Shown here one piece after another: positions 30,974 to 39,818 of a stretch of DNA of 64,000 bases. Numbering within the stretch: position 1 is the stretch's first letter; each line of letters opens with the position of its first letter. Location: assembly GCA_910574475.1 (NCBI GenBank), contig CAJTAT010000004.1:349991-413990 (forward strand), given 5' to 3'. The notes beneath the pieces were generated by a model. It was not told the origin of the DNA. It searched no databases and worked only from the letters and a program-made list of their open reading frames with translations. Both the position numbers and the translations under genes were made by a program. This stretch comes from Clostridia bacterium. Its GTDB lineage: Bacteria; Bacillota; Clostridia; Lachnospirales; Lachnospiraceae.

Positions 30974-33900
30974 ATGAAAAAGAAGCTATCAAAAGTTCTT
31001 GCTGGAATCTTAGCAGCAGCTTGTATTATTTCTTCAGGAGATTATAGGGTATATGCATCTGAGAAGGTGATCTCAGTAGAGGGTACGAAAACCGAGGAAG
31101 GAAATACGGACACAGATCAGCCGGAAGGTACGACCCCAGAGACAGAAGGACAGACGGATCCAAATACTCCCTCGAATACAGAAGGGCAGCAGCCAGGTAC
31201 AGAGGACCCAATAGACAACAATGTGCGAACAGATTCAGAGGATCCCTTAGATACGAATGGACAGACAGGCTCAGGGGAATCTACAGACCCAAATGGAGAA
31301 GCCAATGAGGAAGGGCAATCAGACCCAGAAGGACAGCCTGATACGCCGAATTCCATAAATATTATGGATGAAAATGCTTCTCCTGTCAGCGGCTCTATAG
31401 AAGTGCGCCTGATTGCAGGAATGGAAGTGAATGTAGATCAGACATTTGAAGTTGGACTAAAGCTCAAGGGAAGCGAGTTGGGGGAATCTTCACAGATTAC
31501 GCTTCCTGGGCAGAGCAGCCGTACAGGATTGAAAGAACAGGACGGAAGAGGGGCTTCTGAAGGCTCCCATAGATTTTCAAATCTGAATAATGGAGAATAT
31601 GTACTTACTATATCCCGTAAAGGATATGTGCCTTACATACAGAATATTAATGTAGAGAATATGGGATACCGGGTACAGGTATATGCGGGGAGAGTCCCAG
31701 TGATAGAAGGCAGCGGGGCAAAGCCAGGGTTGATTGTCTGCGGAGATGTGAATTCTGACGGGAGTCTGGATGAACAAGACGACTCTATCATTGTGGATGC
31801 TATAGAGCAATACTCAAATAATCAAACATACAATGCTCTCTGTGATTTAAATGGAGATCAAAAAATAGATCTGGTAGACTTGAACTACTTTACAGCTATG
31901 GAAGCTATGGAGCAGTCAAAGTCTTCCCTGGAAAAGCTAATTCCACAGGAGGCTTTTCAGACAGTTTTAGCCGAGAATACAGACATTGATGGGGAATTGT
32001 CAGACCTATTAAGTGGAAAAAATGACGGAGTCACACTGATGACAAAAGGGGGAAATCCTGTATCTAGAGATAATCCCCTGGAGATAGGCTTTGACTTCTC
32101 CAAATCAACTGACGTTAAGATGGGCGGAATTGTCATAGAGTCTCCCAAAGGAAGTGAAAATCTCATTGAGGCAGGCCAGGTGACAGTTATATACGACAAA
32201 GATGGTGTGCAGACAGAAGAGACAATAGATTTTTCAGCTCCAGCAGGACTGCGACTTTTGAGCGCACCAGCTCAAATTAACAATTTTCAGGCTAAGTGGG
32301 ACAAGAATGGAACTTTATGTATAGATTTGGGTTCACAGATTGCAGTAAAATATGTAGTGTTCAAAATTACAAAGACGTCTAGCAACTTGAATCTAGCAGA
32401 AATTTCCAGAGTGGAGTTTGTCAATGATATGGCAAGCAGGATACCAGAGCCCTCCGCAGACACTCCAACAGGTTTAGTGGCAGAGGCTGGAAATAAGTTC
32501 TTTACTTTAACATGGAATAAAGCTACAAATGTGACAGGCTATGAGGTCTTCATCTCCAGTGGGGGAAAGACAGATTATCGCAAGACGACTCAGACCACCC
32601 TTGATATCCGGCAGTTTGCAGGTGACAAGATGGAGAATGGTACAGAATATCTTGTATGTGTGCGATCTACAAACGGCGAGTGGAAAAGTGCCTACTCTGC
32701 GGAAGTTCCGGTGACGCCCAAGGTAGACCGTGCGCCGGAGGCCCCCACAGAAGTAACAATAAACGGTGGTTATCGCAGTATTGATGTGCGCTGGAAGAAT
32801 GTAAAGGATGCAGATAACTATAATCTGTTTTGGAAAGAGGACGGCGCAGGTGAATATCAGAAAGTTACAGGGATTGAGGGACTTTATTACCATATTGAAG
32901 GCTTGAAGGACAATACGACATATGCAGTGTATCTCACAGCTTCCAATGAAGTGGGTGAGGGGGCTAAGTCGGATGTGGCCAAGGGCAAAACAATTAGTGG
33001 TCTGGTGGATGCAAAGCTTCCAGCTTATAAGCTGATCAATACTTCCAATGGAAATGGTGTTTTGAGCGCCCATATTAAAACAGCGACGATCGGCGGATTG
33101 GGCGTCATGGTAGACAGCCCATTGGATAAAGAAAAGAACCAGGCGCTGGGACTTTTTGATAACAATTATTCTTCCTATGTTCAGTGTGAGGATTGGGATT
33201 ATGGTGGAGCTTATCCTGACAATGTGAAAGGCGTCACCACAGAACTGGACGCTGTCTATGATCTTGGTATGATTGCATTTGCGGAGCCAATGGATCTGGG
33301 AGCTTATTCCTACCTTACAGTACAGTACTGGGATGAGGCAGGAAAAAAGAATACAGCCACGAATGTGACATTTCTCAAGAAAAGAAGTAATAACAGAGAT
33401 TACTATTTGATCAAATTCAAAGATCCCATTCGCACCTCGAAAGTGCAGCTTGGAATCGGCAGATATAATGCAGGACTGAGAAAAGTCACCATTTCTGAGA
33501 TTCGCTTTTATGAGTATGATACGATTGAACAGGATATCATGAACCTTTATACAGATGATCTCCATATTTTCCTGAGGGAGGATGTGACAATTGATACTAT
33601 TCAGGAACTTAATAACCGTCTGGATACAAAAGATCCGGTAAGTGGAGAATACCATCCTGAGAGAGATACACTTTTGAAAGAGTTGGATACGGCCAGGAAG
33701 CTTTTGGAGACAGGGGGACTTGGCGGCGTGCTTCAGGTGAATCCAAGTATCACAAGGGAAAAAGACAAAAGTATTTCTGTAGGAGGATTAAATTCCTGGC
33801 AGCCTCTGGGCGTCACGGCGGCAGCCGGCGACAAGCTTGTAGTGTATGTGGGAGGCCAGGGGATGAAAGAAGGGGCTTCCACCAGACTGAACCTGGTATT

Positions 33901-36427
33901 TACCCAGCAGCATGCGGATTCTGGCAAGCTCAGCGCCACAAAGGCATTAAAAATTGGCAGAAATGAGATTGATGTTCCTGAAATAACTTCTTTAGATAAG
34001 GAAAGGGGAGGCGCTCTGTATATCCAATATACAGGAAATAACCCTAAGGACCAGTACGCAGTTCGTGTCAGCGGAGGAAGTACCTATCCAATTTTGAATT
34101 TGTATGGAGTGACAGGGGAAGAGCGCACCCAGAGAATTGCCACATATGTACAGGAATTAAGGACTTATGTGGCAGAATTAGAAGACAAACATTCAGAGCT
34201 ACATCAGGGAAATGAGAATGACCATGTGAATTATGGATACAAGGCTACAGACTGTATTCTGAATATGACAGATATTCAGATGGATCAGATGATGCTCTCC
34301 ATACCTGCCAGCCAGGTATGGAAGGGACTGGGAGATGGTGGCGCCGAAGATAAGCTGGCAAGTACAGTTCAGGCTATGGAAAATATGATGCTCCTGTTTT
34401 ATCAGCACAAAGGCCTGACAAATTCTTTTGCAGAGGGGACAGCCCAGTCTGTGATCGACAAGAACCATTTGCCCTATCAATATCTCAATATCCGTTATAT
34501 GAAAATGTTCCCAGGGGCATTTATGTATGCGGCAGGTAATCATATTGGGATCGAGTGGAATGAGACAGCAGGACTCATGGGCGGAGTGCCCGTAGTATCC
34601 GATGAAAATGGAAAATATCAAAGTGGCAGCTACTATGGCTGGGGAATCGCTCATGAGATTGGACATGAGATCAACCAGGGAGCCTATGCCTATGCGGAAG
34701 TGACGAACAATTACTTCTCTGTTCTGGCTCAGGCTAAAGACAGCAATTCCAGTGTGCGGTTCCAGTACCCGGAGGTGTTCAAGAAAGTGACTTCTGGGAC
34801 TACCGGCTACGCTAATAATGTATTTACACAGCTTGGCATGTACTGGCAGCTTCACCTGGCATACGACAGAGACTACAACTATAAGACTTACCCAACCTAT
34901 CAGGATACCTTTGAAAATCTCTTTTTTGCAAGAGTGGACAGCTATGCGAGAGATACAAGTCTGGCACCTCAGCCAGGAGGCGTTGGACTCACATTGACGG
35001 AAAGCAGAGACCAGAACCTGATGCGTCTGGCCAGTGCGGCTGCAGAGCGGGATCTGAGCGAATTCTTTATTCGCTGGGGAATGGTACCAGATACTGCAAC
35101 GACAGCTTATATGGGCCAGTTTGCCAAAGAAGAGCGGGCCATTTACTATGTGGATGATACAGCCCGGGTCTACGAGATAGAGCACAGCGGAGGAAATGGA
35201 TTTGCGAAAAAAGATGTAGTGACAGCGGAGATTTCAGCCAACAACAGTGAAGTGACACTGACCATGACATCGACTTTTGGGGCAGATCTCTTACAGGGAT
35301 ATGAGATTACCCGTGTGTGGACAGAGGACGGCAAAGAGAGAAGAGAAATTGCAGGATTTACTCAGGAAAGTACCTTTACAGATTATGTGGCATTTGCGTC
35401 TAATCATGTGCTTCAATACGAAGTGACTGCCATTGACAAATATTTGAACCGATCCAATGGATACCAGGCAGGAGCCGTCAAGATCAAAGGCGATGGTTTA
35501 CAGGATAAGACATCCTGGACGGCAAAAACGAATATGGTATCTCCAAGTGACTCTAAGCCAGATGGAACAGAGGAAAATCCATGTGAACCAGAGACAATCT
35601 CGGCAGTTGTGAAAACAATTGACAACAAGAAAGATACAACCTTTGCAGGAACAGCGACTGGTGAAGATCCTTATATTATCCTGGAACTGGGTCACAGTAC
35701 GGAAGTGACAGCCTTGAACTATATTCTGTCTGGAAGCGGTCAGGCCATTACAGATTATAAGATTGAAATCAGCCAGGATGGTCAGAGCTACCGTGAAGTC
35801 AAAGTTGGAACATTTAACTTAAATCAGGGAAGTTCCATGGTATATTTTGAAAATGGCCAGGATCCTTGGGTGTGCACCTACGACGCCACTTATGTGAAGC
35901 TGACTGCAGTAGGGCAGAAGGGGAAAGAGATCTCTATCTCAGAGCTGGAATTGTACGGACCAGCAGGGGATAATGTAGAGTTCTTGTCTTCTGGAAGCGG
36001 AGATCCGTGCATTGGTACCCTGAGCAGTGATTATATTTATGACAAGGCCGCTGGGAAAAAGATACCAAAGGGATCCATGATATTTACCGGAAATTATAAA
36101 GGAAATCCCGCCTATAACGTGGTTGTACTCTACGATGAAAATGGTGTGATTGTGGGAGGCCAGGATACAGAAGGAAATGTGATGGCTCATCAGATTATTT
36201 TGGCAGAAGACCCAGGAAACGCAATGCTTGGAGAGACTTCAGATGGTACCTTTATCTACTGGATTGAACCGGAGGAGCTTAAAGATATGACTTCTCTGCC
36301 CAAAAAGGTAAGAGCAGAGCTCTATCGGGTGGACAATGCATGGAACAATCAGGGGCAGAGGCTTGTCAGTGATACGGAATTTATAAATGTGCCACAAAAT
36401 CTGCCCCCAATCAGTATCAAGCAGTAA
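30974..36427 (+). CDS. Secreted multidomain M60 (enhancin/mucinase-type) peptidase with dockerin-like module
   Basis: 1817 residues. A signal peptide (1-28) is followed by an acidic Thr/Pro/Gly/Gln-rich linker to about 135 and a carboxypeptidase-regulatory-like beta domain (about 140-240). A dockerin-like pair of Ca-binding loops spans about 254-312 (GDVNSDGSLDEQD and CDLNGDQKIDLVD). Next come a beta domain to 495, two fibronectin-III domains (about 497-584 and 586-676), and a galactose-binding-like region (about 680-848). The M60 domain follows (about 915-1400), with HEIGH at 1227-1231 and the third ligand E1242. C-terminal parts are an Ig-like domain, an F5/8C (CBM32-like) domain near 1540-1660 and a final unassigned beta domain. 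M60 peptidases cut O-glycosylated proteins such as mucins. No LPXTG anchor is present. Confidence 0.85.
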   Translation: MKKKLSKVLAGILAAACIISSGDYRVYASEKVISVEGTKTEEGNTDTDQPEGTTPETEGQTDPNTPSNTEGQQPGTEDPIDNNVRTDSEDPLDTNGQTGSGESTDPNGEANEEGQSDPEGQPDTPNSINIMDENASPVSGSIEVRLIAGMEVNVDQTFEVGLKLKGSELGESSQITLPGQSSRTGLKEQDGRGASEGSHRFSNLNNGEYVLTISRKGYVPYIQNINVENMGYRVQVYAGRVPVIEGSGAKPGLIVCGDVNSDGSLDEQDDSIIVDAIEQYSNNQTYNALCDLNGDQKIDLVDLNYFTAMEAMEQSKSSLEKLIPQEAFQTVLAENTDIDGELSDLLSGKNDGVTLMTKGGNPVSRDNPLEIGFDFSKSTDVKMGGIVIESPKGSENLIEAGQVTVIYDKDGVQTEETIDFSAPAGLRLLSAPAQINNFQAKWDKNGTLCIDLGSQIAVKYVVFKITKTSSNLNLAEISRVEFVNDMASRIPEPSADTPTGLVAEAGNKFFTLTWNKATNVTGYEVFISSGGKTDYRKTTQTTLDIRQFAGDKMENGTEYLVCVRSTNGEWKSAYSAEVPVTPKVDRAPEAPTEVTINGGYRSIDVRWKNVKDADNYNLFWKEDGAGEYQKVTGIEGLYYHIEGLKDNTTYAVYLTASNEVGEGAKSDVAKGKTISGLVDAKLPAYKLINTSNGNGVLSAHIKTATIGGLGVMVDSPLDKEKNQALGLFDNNYSSYVQCEDWDYGGAYPDNVKGVTTELDAVYDLGMIAFAEPMDLGAYSYLTVQYWDEAGKKNTATNVTFLKKRSNNRDYYLIKFKDPIRTSKVQLGIGRYNAGLRKVTISEIRFYEYDTIEQDIMNLYTDDLHIFLREDVTIDTIQELNNRLDTKDPVSGEYHPERDTLLKELDTARKLLETGGLGGVLQVNPSITREKDKSISVGGLNSWQPLGVTAAAGDKLVVYVGGQGMKEGASTRLNLVFTQQHADSGKLSATKALKIGRNEIDVPEITSLDKERGGALYIQYTGNNPKDQYAVRVSGGSTYPILNLYGVTGEERTQRIATYVQELRTYVAELEDKHSELHQGNENDHVNYGYKATDCILNMTDIQMDQMMLSIPASQVWKGLGDGGAEDKLASTVQAMENMMLLFYQHKGLTNSFAEGTAQSVIDKNHLPYQYLNIRYMKMFPGAFMYAAGNHIGIEWNETAGLMGGVPVVSDENGKYQSGSYYGWGIAHEIGHEINQGAYAYAEVTNNYFSVLAQAKDSNSSVRFQYPEVFKKVTSGTTGYANNVFTQLGMYWQLHLAYDRDYNYKTYPTYQDTFENLFFARVDSYARDTSLAPQPGGVGLTLTESRDQNLMRLASAAAERDLSEFFIRWGMVPDTATTAYMGQFAKEERAIYYVDDTARVYEIEHSGGNGFAKKDVVTAEISANNSEVTLTMTSTFGADLLQGYEITRVWTEDGKERREIAGFTQESTFTDYVAFASNHVLQYEVTAIDKYLNRSNGYQAGAVKIKGDGLQDKTSWTAKTNMVSPSDSKPDGTEENPCEPETISAVVKTIDNKKDTTFAGTATGEDPYIILELGHSTEVTALNYILSGSGQAITDYKIEISQDGQSYREVKVGTFNLNQGSSMVYFENGQDPWVCTYDATYVKLTAVGQKGKEISISELELYGPAGDNVEFLSSGSGDPCIGTLSSDYIYDKAAGKKIPKGSMIFTGNYKGNPAYNVVVLYDENGVIVGGQDTEGNVMAHQIILAEDPGNAMLGETSDGTFIYWIEPEELKDMTSLPKKVRAELYRVDNAWNNQGQRLVSDTEFINVPQNLPPISIKQ

Positions 36428-36445
36428 CGACCTATGGAGGCAAAC

Positions 36446-37675
36446 ATGGCAAAAAAGCTTACTTTGTTCATAGGGATTCTGGCAATCTCTTTTACAGTTT
36501 TTGTGCTGTCAGTGAGGGCAGACGTGAGAGAGACAGTTTCTTTAGAGTCTGAAGGAGATAAAATAAAAGCAACGTTAGAATTGCCAGAAACATCTAAGGA
36601 AGAAATCGTCGCCCTACAGCTTAGCTTTCAGATAGAGCCAGAACAGGGAAGTGTCAGTGATGTGTCTTTTGAATTCGATCCAGGAATTTCCGGCAGTGCT
36701 GTCACCCAGTACCGCTATCAACAGGAAAGTGGGATTTTAAATATTTATATTTCTGGGAAAAATGATATTTATGGAGATCAAAAGACCATCACTTTGGGAA
36801 AAGTAGTCGTAAACTCCAACGGAAATACCTCTGTCCGTGTGGAGAAAGACAGCTTTAAAACTGTAAACAAAGCCTTTGACAAGTACGAAGGCGAGGTTAA
36901 TATTGGGAATGGCGGGCAGATCGTGAATAACAAGCCTGCAGATCCTCCAGGGGATAAAGATGACGGCGATAATAGCGAGATTGAAGGCGGCGATCTTCCT
37001 GGTAATAATGGTTCAGGAACAGACGGAGACATTAAGGATGATATAGTGATTGACGGAGAAAGCGACGGCCCCGTAACAAACAACAATGGAGGAAATCATA
37101 ACAGTTCTGGGAATACGTCAGCTCAAAAGAAAGATAATGGCAGGCAGATATGGAGCCTAAAGGCGGGTGGAGCTGTGGCTGGTACAAAAAAGATGTTTCA
37201 CCCTATAGGAACAGAGGATGACAATAACTCTGAGAAGACAGAATCAGAGGAAGCGGGTAGTTCAGAACCAGAGGATGCAAGTCTGGAAGAAGATCAGCAT
37301 TTGACGGAAGATGGAGTAGCTTTCTGGAAGGAAAAGATATCCTCTCTAGACACAGATGTGTGGTCAAAGGTGTTCTGGGGACTTCTTGCAATAGCCGGAA
37401 CGACTGCTATTATTCTTGCAACTGTCATGATTGTGTCAAATTCAAATTCTAAAAAGAAAAAAAGAATTCGAAATATGCGTGCAAGAAAAATGCACAGGAA
37501 AAAGTCAAGAGCTCAAGGCACAAAAGTACAAAAGACTGTGAGAAAGTCTTCCGAGAAAAAAGGAAATACTGGTCAGCGGCGAAAACAGGAAGGAAAACCC
37601 AGAGTCACAGGCGAAAGACAACGCGTTCAGAGAAGACAGAGTCAAAAGAATCACAGAAGAAATGTAAAAGTTTGA
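36446..37675 (+). CDS. Membrane-anchored protein with cohesin-like domain
   Basis: 409 residues from the ATG at 36446, chosen because GGAGG lies six bases before it. A signal peptide (1-25) is followed by a beta-rich domain at about 27-145 with cohesin-type pattern (LQLSFQIEPEQG, VSFEFDPGISGSA, ITLGKVVVNSNGN). A long Gly/Asp/Asn/Glu linker then leads to one transmembrane span near 317-338 (WGLLAIAGTTAIILATVMIV) and a very basic tail (SKKKKRIRNMRARKMHRKKS). The gene is 18 bp after the dockerin-bearing M60 peptidase, so it may hold that enzyme on the cell. The cohesin call is by pattern only and needs a profile search. Confidence 0.6.
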   Translation: MAKKLTLFIGILAISFTVFVLSVRADVRETVSLESEGDKIKATLELPETSKEEIVALQLSFQIEPEQGSVSDVSFEFDPGISGSAVTQYRYQQESGILNIYISGKNDIYGDQKTITLGKVVVNSNGNTSVRVEKDSFKTVNKAFDKYEGEVNIGNGGQIVNNKPADPPGDKDDGDNSEIEGGDLPGNNGSGTDGDIKDDIVIDGESDGPVTNNNGGNHNSSGNTSAQKKDNGRQIWSLKAGGAVAGTKKMFHPIGTEDDNNSEKTESEEAGSSEPEDASLEEDQHLTEDGVAFWKEKISSLDTDVWSKVFWGLLAIAGTTAIILATVMIVSNSNSKKKKRIRNMRARKMHRKKSRAQGTKVQKTVRKSSEKKGNTGQRRKQEGKPRVTGERQRVQRRQSQKNHRRNVKV

Positions 37676-37699
37676 CAAATTCAAAGAACGTGTTATAAT
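37672..37699 (+). promoter_or_regulatory. Promoter of the G3E GTPase pair
   Basis: Perfect TTGACA (37672-37677) and TATAAT (37694-37699) hexamers are 16 bp apart. The -35 overlaps the stop codon of the cohesin-like gene. The predicted start site falls inside the inverted repeat at 37702-37728. Confidence 0.7.
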
Positions 37700-37701
37700 G
37701 A

Positions 37702-37728
37702 TTAGCAGTGTATAGGTGAGAGTGCTAA
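37702..37728. promoter_or_regulatory. CIRCE-like inverted repeat
   Basis: TTAGCAGTG-N9-GAGTGCTAA. The right arm is an exact match to the CIRCE consensus (TTAGCACTC-N9-GAGTGCTAA), the spacer is exactly nine bases, and the left arm differs at two positions. It lies just downstream of the -10, as CIRCE sites do. HrcA control of this operon is therefore possible but unproven. Confidence 0.55.
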
Positions 37729-37758
37729 TGAGGTGTTCAAAGAAAGAAGGAAAATAAA

Positions 37759-38832
37759 ATGACAGAAATTACAGTTATTTCTGGCTTTTTAGGGGCTGGA
37801 AAGACTACTTTGATTAAAAAGCTTCTGGAGGAAGCTTTTCAGGGAGAAAAAATTGTACTGATTGAAAATGAGTTCGGCGAGATAGGCATTGACGGCGGCT
37901 TTTTGAAGGATGCAGGCATCCAGGTAAATGAGATGAATTCTGGCTGTATCTGCTGCTCTCTGGTAGGGGACTTTGGCACTGCCTTAAAAGAAGTGTTGAA
38001 TACGTATGCGCCCGATCGGATTTTGATTGAGCCTTCGGGTGTGGGAAAGCTTTCTGATGTAGTCAAAGCCGTGGAAAACGTGGCAGGTTCTATGGATGTC
38101 CGTATTGACAGCTCCATTGTGGTTGTGGATGGGAAGAAATGTAAAATGTATATGAAGAACTTTGGAGAGTTCTTTAACAACCAGATTGAACATGCAGGGA
38201 CTATTGTTTTAAGCCGGACCCAGAGCATGACAGATGAAAAACTGGAAGCATGTGTAGAGCTTTTGCGTGAACACAATGCAAAAGCAACTATGATCACGAC
38301 TCCATGGGATGACTTGAATGGAAAGCAGATTCTGGATGCTATGCACCACACAGAGCTTAATATGGAAGAGCATGGCCATCATGATCATCACCACGGGGAT
38401 GAGTGCTGTCATCACCATCACCATGAGGAGGACCACCACCATCATCATGACCATGAGGGAGGACACGACCACCATCATCATGAGCATGGAGAAGACTGTA
38501 CCTGTGGCTGCCATGATCACCATCATCATCACAGCCATGAAGGACATCATCATGCAGATGAGATCTTTTCCAGCTGGGGTGTGGAGACACCTCATAAGTA
38601 CAGCACGGAAGAGCTACAGCAGATTCTGGAAGAACTGAGCAATTCTGAGGACTATGGCCTGATTCTGCGGGCCAAAGGAATTCTTGCCGGCACGGACGGA
38701 GGCTGGCTGCAGTTTGACTTTGTACCGGAGGAGTATGAAGTGAGAGGCGGAAGCCCTGATTATACCGGGCGTCTCTGTGTGATTGGATCTAAGCTCAATG
38801 AGGAAGCTTTGAAAAAGCTCTTTCATGTGTAA
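37759..38832 (+). CDS. G3E-family (CobW/YciC-like) GTPase with His-rich metal-binding insert
   Basis: A 357-residue metallochaperone-type GTPase. Walker A is GFLGAGKTTLIKKLL at residues 9-23, the metal motif is GCICCSL (CxCC) near 62, and a Walker B/ENEFGEIGIDG segment sits near 37. Between about 195 and 268 there are about 35 histidines, with Asp, Glu and a CTCGC cluster. The C-terminal CobW domain ends near 355. Such proteins deliver or store zinc, nickel or cobalt. Zinc is the most likely metal given the next gene. Strong promoter and CIRCE-like site lie upstream. Confidence 0.85.
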   Translation: MTEITVISGFLGAGKTTLIKKLLEEAFQGEKIVLIENEFGEIGIDGGFLKDAGIQVNEMNSGCICCSLVGDFGTALKEVLNTYAPDRILIEPSGVGKLSDVVKAVENVAGSMDVRIDSSIVVVDGKKCKMYMKNFGEFFNNQIEHAGTIVLSRTQSMTDEKLEACVELLREHNAKATMITTPWDDLNGKQILDAMHHTELNMEEHGHHDHHHGDECCHHHHHEEDHHHHHDHEGGHDHHHHEHGEDCTCGCHDHHHHHSHEGHHHADEIFSSWGVETPHKYSTEELQQILEELSNSEDYGLILRAKGILAGTDGGWLQFDFVPEEYEVRGGSPDYTGRLCVIGSKLNEEALKKLFHV

Positions 38833-38865
38833 ATCGGATCATTTTATAATAGAAGGTGAAATACA

Positions 38866-39816
38866 ATGAGTCTGTTAAACCGAGTGCCTGTTTATGTAGT
38901 GAATGGCTTTTTAGAGAGTGGTAAGACATCTTTTGTTCAGGAGACACTTTCCGATCCCTATTTTTCCGATGGTGGAAATACATTATTGATTGCCTGTGAG
39001 GAGGGAGAAGAAGAGTACGACGATCACATCCTGGAGTCTTACGATGTCACGCTTGTGACCGCTTTAGAAAAAGAAGCGTTTACCGTAGAATTTTTAGAGG
39101 ACTGTAGGAAAAAATATAAACCCACCCAAGTGATGATAGAGTACAATGGTATGTGGGGGATGCAGCTCCTTCGAGATATCCAGATGCCCAAAGGTTGGTT
39201 TCTGGCTCAGGGAATTACGCTGGTTAATGCGGGAACGTTTGATCTATACATGCAGAATATGAAATCTCTTTTTATGGATATGGCTCAAGATTCCGATCTG
39301 GTCATTTTTAATCGCTGTGTAGAGGGGACGAAGGCTGCTTCCTACAAGCGCAATATTCGTGCGGCAAATCCCCGGGCACAGGTGGAGTTTGAGAAAGAGG
39401 GTGGAGAGCTTTTTGAGTATGAAGAAGAACTGCCCTTTGATTTGGAGGCCGATATCATAGAGATCGGAGACATTGATTATGGTATCTGGTACCTGGACGC
39501 CATGGATCACCCAGAGCATTATGAGGGAAAGACCGTGCGTTTTAAGGCAATGGTGATGAAGCCCAAGGGATTGGAGCCAGGATTTTTTGCGCCGGGCCGC
39601 CGAGCTATGACCTGCTGCGCTGATGACACGGTATTCTTAGGCTTTCTCTGTAAGTCCCAAAACCTGGATAAGCTGCGCAATAAGCAGTGGCTGACAGTGA
39701 CTGCAAAAGTAAAGTCAGAGGTACGAAAGGAGTATTCCGGCGAGGAAGGGCCTGTACTCTATACGAAGGCCTTGAAATCAGCGGACAAGCCAGAGGAAGA
39801 GATGGTTTATTTTTAA
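38866..39816 (+). CDS. G3E GTPase-like protein fused to a YcgQ/DUF1980-like domain
   Basis: 316 residues. The N-terminal part (about 1-200) is a CobW-type GTPase fold with Walker A NGFLESGKTSF at 14-24 but no CxCC metal motif where the previous protein has one. The C-terminal part (about 215-300) has GKTVRFKAMVMKPKG, then RRAMTCCADDTVFLGFLC and QWLTVTAKV, the pattern of the TIGR03943/DUF1980 (YcgQ-like) proteins that pair with YcgR-type membrane proteins in zinc homeostasis. It is 33 bp after the first GTPase gene. The fusion suggests the two functions act together. Confidence 0.7.
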   Translation: MSLLNRVPVYVVNGFLESGKTSFVQETLSDPYFSDGGNTLLIACEEGEEEYDDHILESYDVTLVTALEKEAFTVEFLEDCRKKYKPTQVMIEYNGMWGMQLLRDIQMPKGWFLAQGITLVNAGTFDLYMQNMKSLFMDMAQDSDLVIFNRCVEGTKAASYKRNIRAANPRAQVEFEKEGGELFEYEEELPFDLEADIIEIGDIDYGIWYLDAMDHPEHYEGKTVRFKAMVMKPKGLEPGFFAPGRRAMTCCADDTVFLGFLCKSQNLDKLRNKQWLTVTAKVKSEVRKEYSGEEGPVLYTKALKSADKPEEEMVYF

Positions 39817-39818
39817 AC

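Noticed and set aside
32507..33655. 382-residue open frame on the minus strand inside the M60 peptidase gene
   Set aside because: It lies entirely antisense to a gene with signal peptide, fibronectin domains and a metal site in frame. Its Cys/His/Ile-rich composition is that of a shadow frame and it has no ribosome site.
34199..35185. 328-residue minus-strand open frame within the M60 catalytic region
   Set aside because: Antisense shadow of the HEIGH-containing domain, with unnatural composition and no ribosome site.
38209..38595. Met/Val-rich and His/Asp-rich open frames opposite the His-rich GTPase insert
   Set aside because: They are the reverse complement of a CAY-repeat tract encoding polyhistidine; such tracts leave all frames open.
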